Assembly (NCBI GenBank): GCA_963746805.1
Contig: CAVVCQ010000001.1
Coordinates: 1,054,001-1,118,000 of the forward strand
Reading direction: 5' to 3'
DNA: 64,000 nt
From: DATHTC01 sp963746805
GTDB lineage: Bacteria > Actinomycetota > Thermoleophilia > Gaiellales > Gaiellaceae
This document shows positions 44,808 through 52,466 of this stretch, one piece after another. Position numbers and translations under genes: made by a program. Under the pieces are notes generated by a model, which did not search any database, had not been told where the DNA came from, and saw nothing but the letters and a program-made list of their open reading frames with translations. Each line of letters begins with the position of its first letter. Position 1 is the stretch's first letter.

Positions 44808-46207
44808 GCCACCACCGGCTCCCGGCCGGGGACCGGTGCCGACGCGGCCGGCAGCGACAGCTCCGCCCGCGCGCCGCCGCCGGGGAGCGACTCGATCCGG
44901 GCGTCGCCGTCCCAGCGCCGCGCGAGCGTGCGGACGATCGCGAGCCCGAGCCCGGTGCCGGGCGCGTCGCGTCCCGCGGACCCGCGCGCGAACCGCTCGA
45001 ACAGCCGCTCCTCGTCCCGGGCGCGAAGCCGGGGCCCCCGTCGGGACGGCGACGGACGCGACGCCGCCCGCGGCACGCAGCCTCGACCGTCACCGTCGTT
45101 CCCCGCGGTGAGTAGAGCAGCGCGTTCTCGATCAGGTTGTCGAGCGCGATCGCGACGTCGTCCTCGGAGGCAAGCGCGCGTCCCTCGCCGGGCGCGGCGA
45201 GCGAGGCGCCGCCCTGCCGCGTCGGCCTCCGACCGCCAGCGCTCGCACGCCGCGTCGGCGGCAGCGGCGAGGTCGACCGCGGCGGATCGCCGCGGGCGCC
45301 CCCTCGCGGGCGAGCGCGAGCAGCGCCGTGAGCAGCTCGCCAGACGCTCCGTCTCGTGCTCCGCCGCCTCGAGCTCGCGCGCGAGCTCCGGGTCGTCCGT
45401 CTTCAGCTGCCGCCGCCTCGAGGCGCAGGCGGCAGGCCGGTGAGCGGCGTCCGGAGCTGGTGCGACGCGTTCGCGACGAACTCGCGCTGCGCCTCGAGCA
45501 CGCGCTCGAGCCGTGCGGCCATGTCGTTGAAGGCCGTGGCGACCTCCTGCTGCTCGGTCGGCCCCGCGACGTCGGCGCGCGCGGAGAGGTCGCCGTCGCC
45601 GAGCCGGTGCGCCGTCCGCGCGAGCGAGCGAGCGGCGCCGCGAGCGAGCCCGCGAGCAGCCACGCGAGGGCGAGGCCGAGGGCGAGCGCAGCCACGGCGA
45701 TGGCGCCGACGGCGAGCGGTCGCGGCGGATCCGCGCGTCGACGGGGCCGCGCTGCGGGTGATGCGGACGGCCCCGACGCGGTTGCCGTCCCGCACGATCG
45801 GGACTGCGGTGTAGAGCAGCTCGCCGCCGAGGGTGTCGCTCGTGCGCCGCCCCTGCTCGACGTTGCCGTCGGCGAGCACGGCCGCGATCTCGGGGCGGTC
45901 GGCGTACGACCGCCCGAGCAGCCGCGGGCCCTCGGAGTCGGCGAGCAGCCGCCCGCGCGGCCCGACGACCACGACGCGCCCGCGGATGTCGCGAGCCGGC
46001 GTCCACGACCAGCCGCTGCAGCTCCGCGGGCCGGTCGAGGATCCCGGCCGCGCTCGCCGCGACGAGGTGCGCCTGCGCCGCGCCCTGCGCCTCGACCTCG
46101 GCCTCGACCCGGCTCGAGACGCTCAGCGCGAACGGGATCGCGAGCGCGACGAGGACGAGCACGAGCACGTACGCGAAGGCCGCGACGAGGCGGGCGCGGA
46201 GGCTCAC
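44804..46207 (-). pseudogene. Sensor histidine kinase broken by about ten frameshifts
   Basis: Start GTG 46207. Reading across frames gives a complete kinase: first membrane helix (AFAYVLVLVLVALAIPFAL), sensor region (GRLLADSEGPRLLGRSYADR), second helix (VGAIAVAALALGLALAWLLA), HAMP (GDGDLSARADVAGPTEQQEV), HisKA with phospho-acceptor in FVANASHQLRTPLTGL, and HATPase end APGTGLGLAIVRTLARRWDG. Indels of both signs occur about every 100 nt, without in-frame stops inside fragments. Its cognate OmpR-type regulator upstream is intact. Either a low-quality assembly stretch or a very young pseudogene. Confidence 0.8.
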
Positions 46208-46355
46208 GCGCGTCCCTCGCCGGCGACGGCTCCCGGCCGGCGGAACCGGCCTCCGCCGCCGCCTGACGCCGCTCGCGGCACCCGGCCTTCCGGGCCCGTA
46301 TTCCCATACTGTGCCCTCCGGCCGTGCGCCGCGAGCAACGCCCGAGGAACGCGCG

Positions 46356-47075
46356 TCACGCGTCCTCCTCCGGCGCCGCGAGCCGGAAGCCGACGCCGCG
46401 CACCGTGTGCAGGTACCGCGGCGCGGCGGGGTCGTCGCCGAGCTTGCGGCGGATCCCGCTCACGTGCACGTCGAGCGTCTTCGACGAGCCGAACCAGGTC
46501 GTGTCCCACACCTCCTCCAGCAGCCGCTCGCGCGTGACGACGCGGCCGGCCTCGCGCGCGAGGAGCAGCAGGACGTCGAACTCCTTGCGCGACAGCTCGA
46601 GCGGCTCGCCGGCGAGGGTGGCGCTGCGGCGCGCCTCGTCGACCGCGAGCTCGCCGACCTCGACCGGCGCCTCGTCTCGCGACTCCACGGCGGGCGCGTC
46701 CTCGGCGCGGCGGAGGACGGCGCGGATCCGCGCGACGACCTCGCGCGCGCTGAACGGCTTCGTCACGTAGTCGTCGGCGCCGAGCTCGAGGCCGACGATC
46801 CGGTCGGCCTCGTCGCCGCGGGCCGTGACCATGATGATCGGCACCCGTGATGTCCGCCGCAGCTCGCGGCAGACGTCGAAGCCGGAGCCGTCGGGGAGCA
46901 TCACGTCCAGCAGGACGAGGTCGGGCTCGGCCGCGGCCGCCTGCTCGAGCGCCGCCGCAGCCGTCGCGGCCACGACCGTGTCGAAGCCCTCGCGTCCGAG
47001 GGCCTCGGCGAGGGGCGTGGTGATCGCCTCCTCGTCCTCGACGAGCAGCACGGTACGGCGTCCGATGCGCACCAC
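46356..47075 (-). CDS. OmpR/PhoB-family response regulator
   Basis: 239 residues. Receiver domain with VLLVEDEE acidic pocket, phospho-Asp in LVLLDVMLPDGSGFDV and VTKPFSAREVV (Lys of the switch), then a winged-helix DNA-binding domain (LELSRKEFDVLLLLAREAGR, YLHTVRGVGFRL). Pairs with the broken kinase 148 nt downstream. Start is one of two tandem GTGs at 47075. The spacer to the kinase shows nothing else. Confidence 0.95.
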   Translation of the reverse strand: MVRIGRRTVLLVEDEEAITTPLAEALGREGFDTVVAATAAAALEQAAAAEPDLVLLDVMLPDGSGFDVCRELRRTSRVPIIMVTARGDEADRIVGLELGADDYVTKPFSAREVVARIRAVLRRAEDAPAVESRDEAPVEVGELAVDEARRSATLAGEPLELSRKEFDVLLLLAREAGRVVTRERLLEEVWDTTWFGSSKTLDVHVSGIRRKLGDDPAAPRYLHTVRGVGFRLAAPEEDA

Positions 47076-47113
47076 GGAAGGATTCCACGGCAGGTCGCGT
47101 CACACACCGGAGG

Positions 47114-47149
47114 GGCGGCCCGGGGGGAAAAGGGAGGACCCGGGCCGCC
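47114..47149 (-). terminator. Terminator after the cupredoxin gene
   Basis: GGCGGCCCGGG and CCCGGGCCGCC form a perfect 11-bp stem with a 14-nt loop, 14 nt after the stop at 47163. Confidence 0.75.
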
Positions 47150-47162
47150 TCTCCGCGTGTGG

Positions 47163-47520
47163 CTAGCGCGCGACGAAGCTGCCGCTCATGCCCTTCTTCG
47201 CGTGCGAGCCGACCGCGCACCAGAACCGGTAGCGGACGCCCTTCTTCAGCGTCATCGTCAGCCGGACGCTGCGGCCCGGCGCGAGCATCGGCGAGCGCTT
47301 GCTCGACGCCGCCGCCGCTCACCCGGAAGTCGTGCCCGTCGTCGCCCGTGTTGCGGACGACGAACGTGACGCGTCCGGCGCGCGGCGCCGTCGAGAGCCC
47401 GATCCGGTAGTCGCGCTCGGACACGCGCACCGTCTGGGCGGACGGCGCCGCCAGCGCAGGCACGGCCGCCGCGATCACGGCCGCACCCGTCGCCGCTGCC
47501 AGCAGGATCGTCTTCGTCAT
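47163..47520 (-). CDS. Secreted cupredoxin (plastocyanin-like), frameshifted near 47308
   Basis: Signal peptide (ILLAAATGAAVIAAAVPALA), then the cupredoxin beta sandwich. The first copper ligand His is in GDDGHDFRVSGGG; after a +1 shift the other frame gives SSKRSPMLAPGRSVRLTMTL and the C-terminal loop FWCAVGSHAKKGM with the Cys-His-Met ligands spaced as in type-1 copper sites. About 119 residues. Start ATG 47520 behind GGAGGAAG. Possibly a periplasmic electron carrier linked to the adjacent two-component system. Confidence 0.82.
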
Positions 47521-47531
47521 TCGCTTCCTCC

Positions 47532-47952
47532 TCAGTCGTCGCCGCCGCCGCCGTGGCCGCTGTTCGAGCCGCTGCGGTCGTCGGCGTGGTCGTCGTCGTC
47601 GCCACCGCCGCCCGGGCCCCGGTTCGAGCCCCGGCGGTCGTCGTCGCCGCGGTCGTCGTCACCGCGCGTGGTCGTGGTCGCCGCGCCGGTGCAGCGCGGG
47701 TCGTTCGCGTGCTCGGCCTCGTCGCACGGGCCGCTCACGTCCTCGGCCGTGTGACGCGGCCGTCGTGGTGTCGACGGCCGTCGTCTCGGTCGTGGTCGTC
47801 CCCGTCGTCTCGACGGTCGTCGTGCCCGGCACGGAGGCCGAGGCGAGACTGAGCCGTGGCTCCGGGTCGTTCCCGGCGGTGAGCTGCGCCGCCGCGATAC
47901 CGCCCGCCACGAGCGCGACGGCGACGAGCAACATCGGAACGAGCTTCGTCAT
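47532..47952 (-). CDS. Membrane-anchored Thr-rich/Asp-Gly-rich protein, frameshifted near 47751
   Basis: ATG 47952 has a textbook GAAGGAGGAG. N-terminal membrane helix (LVPMLLVAVALVAGGIAAAQ), Thr-rich linker (TTTVETTGTTTTETTAV), then after a +1 shift DVSGPCDEAEHANDPRCTGA with two Cys and a tail of Asp/Arg/Gly/Ser repeats. No family recognised. The two cysteines may form a disulfide outside the cell. Resembles the protein at 44502-44807 in design. Confidence 0.65.
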
Positions 47953-48049
47953 GTCACTCCTCCTTCGGGTCGTCATCAGGGACGATCCGAGCCTGCCCGG
48001 GCGCGGCCAGGGGCGGGCAAAACGAGCCCAGGAGGGAGGAAAGCCTCGG

Positions 48050-49057
48050 TTAAGCCTTGGCGGCGACGCCGAGCCCAGGCGCGTCGGCGGGCGTCTGCAC
48101 GCCGTCGACGAGCTCGACTCCGGGCCACGGGTCCTCGGCGAGCAGGAGGTTCCCGTCGAGGTCGACGTGGTCGCAGAGGCTCCCCATCTGCGCACCGGCG
48201 GCGATGCCGAGGCCCGACTCCACCATGCAGCCGAGCATCACGCCCAGCCCCAGCGCCCGCGCCGCGTGTGCCATGCGGACCGCCTCGCGCAGCCCGCCCG
48301 ACTTCGCGAGCTTGATGTTGATCCCGTGCGCGATGCGCCCGCAGGCGGCGACGTCGTCGAGCGTGTGGCAGTCCTCGTCGACGTACACCGGCAGCGGCGA
48401 GCGGCGGCGCAGGTCCTCCCCACCCGACTCGCCGGCCCGGAGCGGCTGCTCGACGTACTCGACGCCGAGCTCCGCGAGCTGCGGGATCGCGTCGAGCGCC
48501 TCGTCGAGGCTCCAGTACTCGTTCACGTCGACCTGCAGCGGCACGTCGGTGACGCCGCGCACGGCCCGCACCCGCTCGACGTCGAGCCCGTCCCCGGCGC
48601 CGAGCTTGAGCTTGAAGCGACGGAAGCGCCCGGCCCGCTCCTCGGCCTTGCGCGCGGTCTCGTCGGGGTCGCCGATTCCGAGCGTCCACGAGGTCGGCGG
48701 CCCGCCGCGGCGCAGTCCGAGCTGGCGCCAGGTCGGGACGTCGAGCAGCTTCCCCTGGAGGTCGTGGAGCGCGCAGTCGATCGCCGCGCGCGCCGCCCAC
48801 TCGCGGCGGGGTAGCCGGTCGAGGATCTCGTCGAGCGCGAAGGGGTCGTCGCCGAGCGCGCCGGCCGCCTCCTGCGCATACGCGAGGGCGGAGGCCGCCG
48901 ACTCCTCGTAGCGGTCGATCGGCGCGGCCTCGCCGTAGCCGGTGACGCCGTCGTGCTCGATCGCGACGACGACCGTCTCCGCCTCGTCCTGCGACGAGCG
49001 CGCAATGCGGAACGTCTCCGCGAGGCGCAGCGTCTGGATCCGGGCATCGAGCCGCAC
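48050..49057 (-). CDS. Enolase-superfamily dipeptide epimerase / N-acyl-glutamate racemase (DgcA-like)
   Basis: 335 residues. Capping domain, then the barrel with catalytic Lys pair in RRFKLKLGAG, metal ligands in LQVDVNEYWSLDEA, YVEQPL and VYVDEDCHTLDD, and the opposite-face Lys in NIKLAKSGGLREA. This is the L-Ala-D/L-Glu epimerase subgroup, which also contains the racemase DgcA. A DUF1611 gene lies 3.5 kb away on the same strand. GTG 49057 lies 6 nt after TAGGGT, a leaderless arrangement. Confidence 0.9.
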   Translation of the reverse strand: MRLDARIQTLRLAETFRIARSSQDEAETVVVAIEHDGVTGYGEAAPIDRYEESAASALAYAQEAAGALGDDPFALDEILDRLPRREWAARAAIDCALHDLQGKLLDVPTWRQLGLRRGGPPTSWTLGIGDPDETARKAEERAGRFRRFKLKLGAGDGLDVERVRAVRGVTDVPLQVDVNEYWSLDEALDAIPQLAELGVEYVEQPLRAGESGGEDLRRRSPLPVYVDEDCHTLDDVAACGRIAHGINIKLAKSGGLREAVRMAHAARALGLGVMLGCMVESGLGIAAGAQMGSLCDHVDLDGNLLLAEDPWPGVELVDGVQTPADAPGLGVAAKA

Positions 49058-49063
49058 GCGCGC

Positions 49064-49069
49064 ACCCTA
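49064..49069 (-). promoter_or_regulatory. Leaderless -10 element of the epimerase gene
   Basis: TAGGGT on the minus strand with 6 nt to GTG 49057. It shares its spacer with the divergent protease promoter at 49078-49106. Confidence 0.5.
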
Positions 49070-49077
49070 ACGGGAGA

Positions 49078-49106
49078 TTGCAACGGCTATCGCGAGGTCG
49101 TAGCGT
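49078..49106 (+). promoter_or_regulatory. Promoter of metalloprotease gene 1
   Basis: TTGCAA (49078-49083), 17-nt spacer, TAGCGT (49101-49106), then a leader of about 30 nt to ATG 49141. The paralogous gene has the same arrangement at 50109-50137. Confidence 0.6.
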
Positions 49107-49140
49107 CTCGGCACCACCCCTCCGGGAAGGGAGAGCAAGG

Positions 49141-50061
49141 ATGCGACGCCTCATCATCGCGGCCCTCGCGGCCGCGGCCGTCACGGCGGCGACGGCGCCC
49201 GTCGGGTCGGCCGGGCAGGGCACGACAGCCCGTGGCCTCGGGTGCGACTGGACGGCGGGTGCCGGCACGTTCAGCACCGTCGCGCACCTCGGCCGCGGCG
49301 CCGCCGGCCACGCACGCGACCCGATCCTCTACAGCACCGCCGGCGCCGACGACAAGGCCGCGGACAAGGAGAAGACCGGCGGCGGCCCGGTGACGATCCC
49401 CGTCTACTTCCACGTCCTCATCGGCGCGGGCAACGTGGGCAACCTCACGAACGCCGAGGTCGCTGCGCAGATCACCGTCCTCAACCTCGCGTACTCGGGC
49501 TTCTACGGCGGCGTCGCCACGCCGTTCCGCTTCCGGCTCGACGGCACCGACCGGACGGTGAACCCGGCGTGGTTCGCGATGGAGCCGGGGTCCGCCGAGG
49601 AGCTCGCCGCAAAGACGGCGCTCCGCCGCGGTGGCCTCGGGACGCTCAACATCTACTCGACGAACGGCGCGAACGACGCGCTGCTCGGCTGGGCCTACCT
49701 GCCGAAGGACGCGAAGCGCGTCCCGGTTCTCGACGGCACGATCGTCCACTGGGGCTCGCTCCCCGGCGGGCCGATCGAGGGCTTCAACCTCGGCCACACG
49801 GCCACGCACGAGGTCGGGCACTGGCTCGGGCTCTACCACCCGTTCGACTTCGGCTGCAACCGCAACGGCGACTTCGTACAGGACACGCCCGCCGAGGCCG
49901 AGCCGTCGTTCGGGTGCCCGGTCGGCAAGGACACGTGCAAGGACCCGGGCAGCGACCCGATCCACAACTACATGGACTACTCCGACGACCCCTGCTACTC
50001 GGAGTTCACGGCCGGTCAGACGAAGCGGATGGAGCAGCGCTTCCGCCACTACCGGGCGTAG
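49141..50061 (+). CDS. Secreted M43 (pappalysin-like) zinc metalloprotease 1
   Basis: 306 residues with a signal peptide (LIIAALAAAAVTAATAPVGS). The extended zinc motif HEVGHWLGLYH and the downstream Met-turn HNYMDYSDDPC define the metzincin clan, M43 family. Six Cys lie around the active site (GCNRNGDF, FGCPVGKDTCKD, DPCYSEF), probably as disulfides. Start ATG 49141 with AAGGGAGAG upstream. Followed by a terminator and a 45%-like paralogue. Confidence 0.93.
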   Translation: MRRLIIAALAAAAVTAATAPVGSAGQGTTARGLGCDWTAGAGTFSTVAHLGRGAAGHARDPILYSTAGADDKAADKEKTGGGPVTIPVYFHVLIGAGNVGNLTNAEVAAQITVLNLAYSGFYGGVATPFRFRLDGTDRTVNPAWFAMEPGSAEELAAKTALRRGGLGTLNIYSTNGANDALLGWAYLPKDAKRVPVLDGTIVHWGSLPGGPIEGFNLGHTATHEVGHWLGLYHPFDFGCNRNGDFVQDTPAEAEPSFGCPVGKDTCKDPGSDPIHNYMDYSDDPCYSEFTAGQTKRMEQRFRHYRA

Positions 50062-50069
50062 CAGGACCG

Positions 50070-50101
50070 ATCGAGAGGGCCGGGCGACCGGTCCTCTCGA
50101 T
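50070..50101 (+). terminator. Terminator after metalloprotease 1
   Basis: A 14-bp stem with one G-T pair (ATCGAGAGGGCCGG / CCGGTCCTCTCGAT) and a GCGA loop, 8 nt after the stop. Confidence 0.8.
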
Positions 50102-50108
50102 TGCGATA

Positions 50109-50137
50109 TTGCATCCTCGACCGTTCGCCTCTACCCT
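50109..50137 (+). promoter_or_regulatory. Promoter of metalloprotease gene 2
   Basis: TTGCAT (50109-50114), 17-nt spacer, TACCCT (50132-50137), 37 nt before ATG 50175. Same design as gene 1. Confidence 0.55.
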
Positions 50138-50174
50138 CCACGCGCAGCGATCCACGATCAGGGGGGAACGGACG

Positions 50175-51098
50175 ATGACGATTCACGCACGCGTCGGGGG
50201 CGTCCTCGCGGCGACGGTCGCGGCCTTCGCGGCGCTGACCGCGTCGCCGGCGCTCGCGGGTGCTCCGGCGGCGGCGCTCGACTGCAACGCGGCCTTCGAC
50301 AGCCTGAACGCGCTCACCGCCTCCGCGCTTACACGCGGCGGCGAGCGGACGGAGGGCGACACGCAGTCGCTCCACGTCGAGGTCCCGGCCTCGCAGCAGG
50401 GCAAGGGCGGCAAGTCGTTCCGCGCGAGCGTCCCGGTCTGGTTCCACGTCATCACGGCGGGCACGACGGGCCAGGTCTCACAGGAGGCGATCCAGCGGCA
50501 GCTCTGGGTCCTGAACGCAGGCTTCGCGGGGATGGAGGGCGGCGCCGCGACCGGGTTCCGCTTCGAGCTCGCGGGCGTCACGCGCACGGACAACGCGGAG
50601 TGGTTCGCTGCGAAGCTCGGCACCAATCCGGAGCGGGCCTTCAAGCAGACACTCCGCCGAGGGGGCGCCGAGACGCTCAACGTCTACACGAACGCCGGCG
50701 GCGGAGCCCTCGGCTACGCCTACCTGCCGGGCGACTACCGCGAGCGACCGTACGTCGACGGCATCGTCCTCGACTACAACACGCTCCCGAGCGGCCCCTA
50801 CGGCGAGCAGTTCTCGCTCGGCAAGACGCTCACGCACGAGGCCGGCCACTGGCTCAACCTCGAGCACACCTTCTACACGGGCTGCTCCGACCACGGCGAC
50901 CACGTCGACGACACACCCGCGCAGAAGAGCCCGACGAGCGGCTGCCCGATCGGCCGCGACAGCTGCACGAAGGATCCGGGCAGCGACCCGATCCACAACT
51001 ACATGGACTACTCGTTCGACTCCTGCTACTTCGAGTTCACGCCCGGTCAGGCGGCTCGGATGCAGGACGCCTGGCTCTTCTTCCGGGCCGGCAGGTAG
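50175..51098 (+). CDS. Secreted M43 (pappalysin-like) zinc metalloprotease 2
   Basis: 307 residues, signal peptide (GGVLAATVAAFAALTASPALA), zinc motif HEAGHWLNLEH and Met-turn HNYMDYSFDSCYFEF. Asn replaces the usual Gly at HExxHxxG, a tolerated but uncommon change (HWLNLEH) also described in cytophagalysin-type members. A tandem duplicate of the previous gene with its own promoter and terminator. Likely extracellular protein degradation. Confidence 0.93.
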   Translation: MTIHARVGGVLAATVAAFAALTASPALAGAPAAALDCNAAFDSLNALTASALTRGGERTEGDTQSLHVEVPASQQGKGGKSFRASVPVWFHVITAGTTGQVSQEAIQRQLWVLNAGFAGMEGGAATGFRFELAGVTRTDNAEWFAAKLGTNPERAFKQTLRRGGAETLNVYTNAGGGALGYAYLPGDYRERPYVDGIVLDYNTLPSGPYGEQFSLGKTLTHEAGHWLNLEHTFYTGCSDHGDHVDDTPAQKSPTSGCPIGRDSCTKDPGSDPIHNYMDYSFDSCYFEFTPGQAARMQDAWLFFRAGR

Positions 51099-51105
51099 GG
51101 CTCGA

Positions 51106-51137
51106 GCCGAGGACCGGCCTCCGGGCCGGTCCTCGGC
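51106..51137 (+). terminator. Terminator after metalloprotease 2
   Basis: GCCGAGGACCGGCC and GGCCGGTCCTCGGC form a perfect 14-bp stem with a 4-nt loop, 8 nt after the stop. Confidence 0.85.
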
Positions 51138-51158
51138 GTTCGACGATCAGGGGACGCG

Positions 51159-51683
51159 ATGGCAAGCGAAGACGCCGGCTCGCGAGTCCCGTCCGCCCCA
51201 CTCCGCGGGCGCCACGTCGTCGTACGACCCGCCTCGCTCGACGACGCGCCGATGCTGGCGCGGTGGCACGCCGATCCCGACGTCAGGACGTTCTGGGACG
51301 ACCACACGTTCACGCCGGAGCAGCTGGAAGCGCGCCTCCGTCGCCCGCACGTCGACGCGTATGTCGTGGAGTGCGACGACGAGCCGGTCGGATACCTCCA
51401 GGCGTGGTTCGGAGACTCGGCGGACGTCGGCGGCCTCGACATGTTCCTGATCCCGGCAGCACGCGGCCGATCGCTCGGGCCCGACGCGGCGCGCACGCTC
51501 GCGGCATACCTCGTCGACCACGCCGGACGAACGCGGGTGACGGTGGACCCCTACCTCTGGAACGAGCGCGCCATCCGCGGCTGGCGGAACGCGGGCTTCC
51601 GCGCCGTGGAAGAGCGCGAGCCGGACGACGACCACGCCCGGCGATGGCTCCTCATGGAGTTCGACGCTGCGGAAGGTAGGTGA
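51159..51683 (+). CDS. GNAT-family N-acetyltransferase
   Basis: 174 residues in the GNAT fold: VVVRPASLDDAPMLARWHAD, acceptor region, acetyl-CoA loop AARGRSLGPDAARTLAAYLV and C-terminal VTVDPYLWNERAIRGWRNAG. The last block resembles the Acetyltransf_8 / aminoglycoside 6'-acetyltransferase-like and siderophore-acylating groups, but substrate cannot be told from sequence. Its 3' end overlaps the convergent DHFR-like gene by 32 bp. Confidence 0.88.
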   Translation: MASEDAGSRVPSAPLRGRHVVVRPASLDDAPMLARWHADPDVRTFWDDHTFTPEQLEARLRRPHVDAYVVECDDEPVGYLQAWFGDSADVGGLDMFLIPAARGRSLGPDAARTLAAYLVDHAGRTRVTVDPYLWNERAIRGWRNAGFRAVEEREPDDDHARRWLLMEFDAAEGR

Positions 51684-52194
51684 GCAGGACCACGCCGGAC
51701 TCGAACCGCTTCACGTCGTCGAGCTCCATCCGGACGGTCCCCCTGTCGCCGAGGACGTGGACGTTGCCCACGCCCCAGACGAGCGGGTTCACGTAGACCT
51801 CGTACGCGTCGACCAGGCCCTTCTCGGCGAGCGCGTACGCGAACTCGCCGCTCCCGTGCATGAAGAGGTCACCGTCGACCTCGTCCTTCAGCTTCGGGAT
51901 CGAGTCCTCGAGGTCCCGATCGAGCACGGTCGCGTTCCACTCGAGATCGCCGACGAGGGTCGTGGACCCGACCCACTTCGGAATCGGGTTGACCATGTCC
52001 GCCCACCTGCCCGACTGGCTCGGCCAGTAGCCCGCCAGCCCCTCGTAGGTCTTGCGGCCCAGCACGAGCCCGCTGGATCGCGCCTGACGCTCGAACGAGT
52101 AGTCGCCGTGGTCTCCGTCCGGCTGCACCCACTCTCCGACGGGGTCGACGACGCCGTCGAGGGTGGCCTGCGCTGTCGCAATCAGCTTTCCCAT
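51652..52194 (-). CDS. Dihydrofolate-reductase-fold protein (RibD C-terminal type)
   Basis: 180 residues from ATG 52194 behind AAGGAG. Blocks MGKLIATAQATLDGVVD, SSGLVLGRKTYEGLAGYWPS and DLFMHGSGEFAYALAEKGLV match the RibD_C/YyaP-YwjB subgroup of NADPH-dependent reductases. Probably not the housekeeping folA. Substrate unknown. Confidence 0.9.
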   Translation of the reverse strand: MGKLIATAQATLDGVVDPVGEWVQPDGDHGDYSFERQARSSGLVLGRKTYEGLAGYWPSQSGRWADMVNPIPKWVGSTTLVGDLEWNATVLDRDLEDSIPKLKDEVDGDLFMHGSGEFAYALAEKGLVDAYEVYVNPLVWGVGNVHVLGDRGTVRMELDDVKRFESGVVLLTYLPQRRTP

Positions 52195-52282
52195 CGATGC
52201 TCCTTCGGTCACGGGTGTTCCCTGTGGGCCGCCTCTACCCATCGAGACGAGCGCGGAACGCGACTTCGACTTGGCAGCACAA

Positions 52283-52325
52283 GAAGGGCCAGGACCCCTC
52301 TGTGCAAGCGGGTTTCTGGCCCTTC
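52283..52325 (-). terminator. Terminator after tRNA-Arg
   Basis: GAAGGGCCAG and CTGGCCCTTC form a 10-bp stem extended by a GACCC/GGGTT inner stem, starting 9 nt after the tRNA 3' end on the minus strand. Confidence 0.75.
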
Positions 52326-52333
52326 CCGTTCGA

Positions 52334-52406
52334 TGCGCCCGGCAGGATTCGAACCTGCGACCTCGCGCTCCGGAGGCGCGCGCTCTATCCCCTGAGCTAC
52401 GGGCGC
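52334..52406 (-). tRNA. tRNA-Arg (anticodon CCG)
   Basis: 73 nt including the discriminator A. Acceptor stem GCGCCCG/CGGGCGC, D arm GCTC-AGGGGATA-GAGC, anticodon loop CTCCGGA giving anticodon CCG (reads CGG), T arm GCAGG-TTCGAAT-CCTGC. CCA is not encoded. The gene stands alone between a DHFR-like gene and a TPM gene. Confidence 0.97.
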
Positions 52407-52454
52407 GGGGACGACGGCAGTGTACCGGCCCGTTTCCGACCCCGGCCCTGCGGC

Positions 52455-52460
52455 TACCTT
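52455..52460 (+). promoter_or_regulatory. Leaderless -10 element of the TPM-like gene
   Basis: TACCTT, exactly 6 nt before GTG 52467, with no Shine-Dalgarno. Confidence 0.5.
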
Positions 52461-52466
52461 CAGGGC

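Noticed and set aside
46208..46355. A hidden gene between the response regulator and kinase
   Set aside because: The 148-nt spacer has an open frame only as an extension of other shadow frames; no start with a ribosome-binding site and no recognisable protein.
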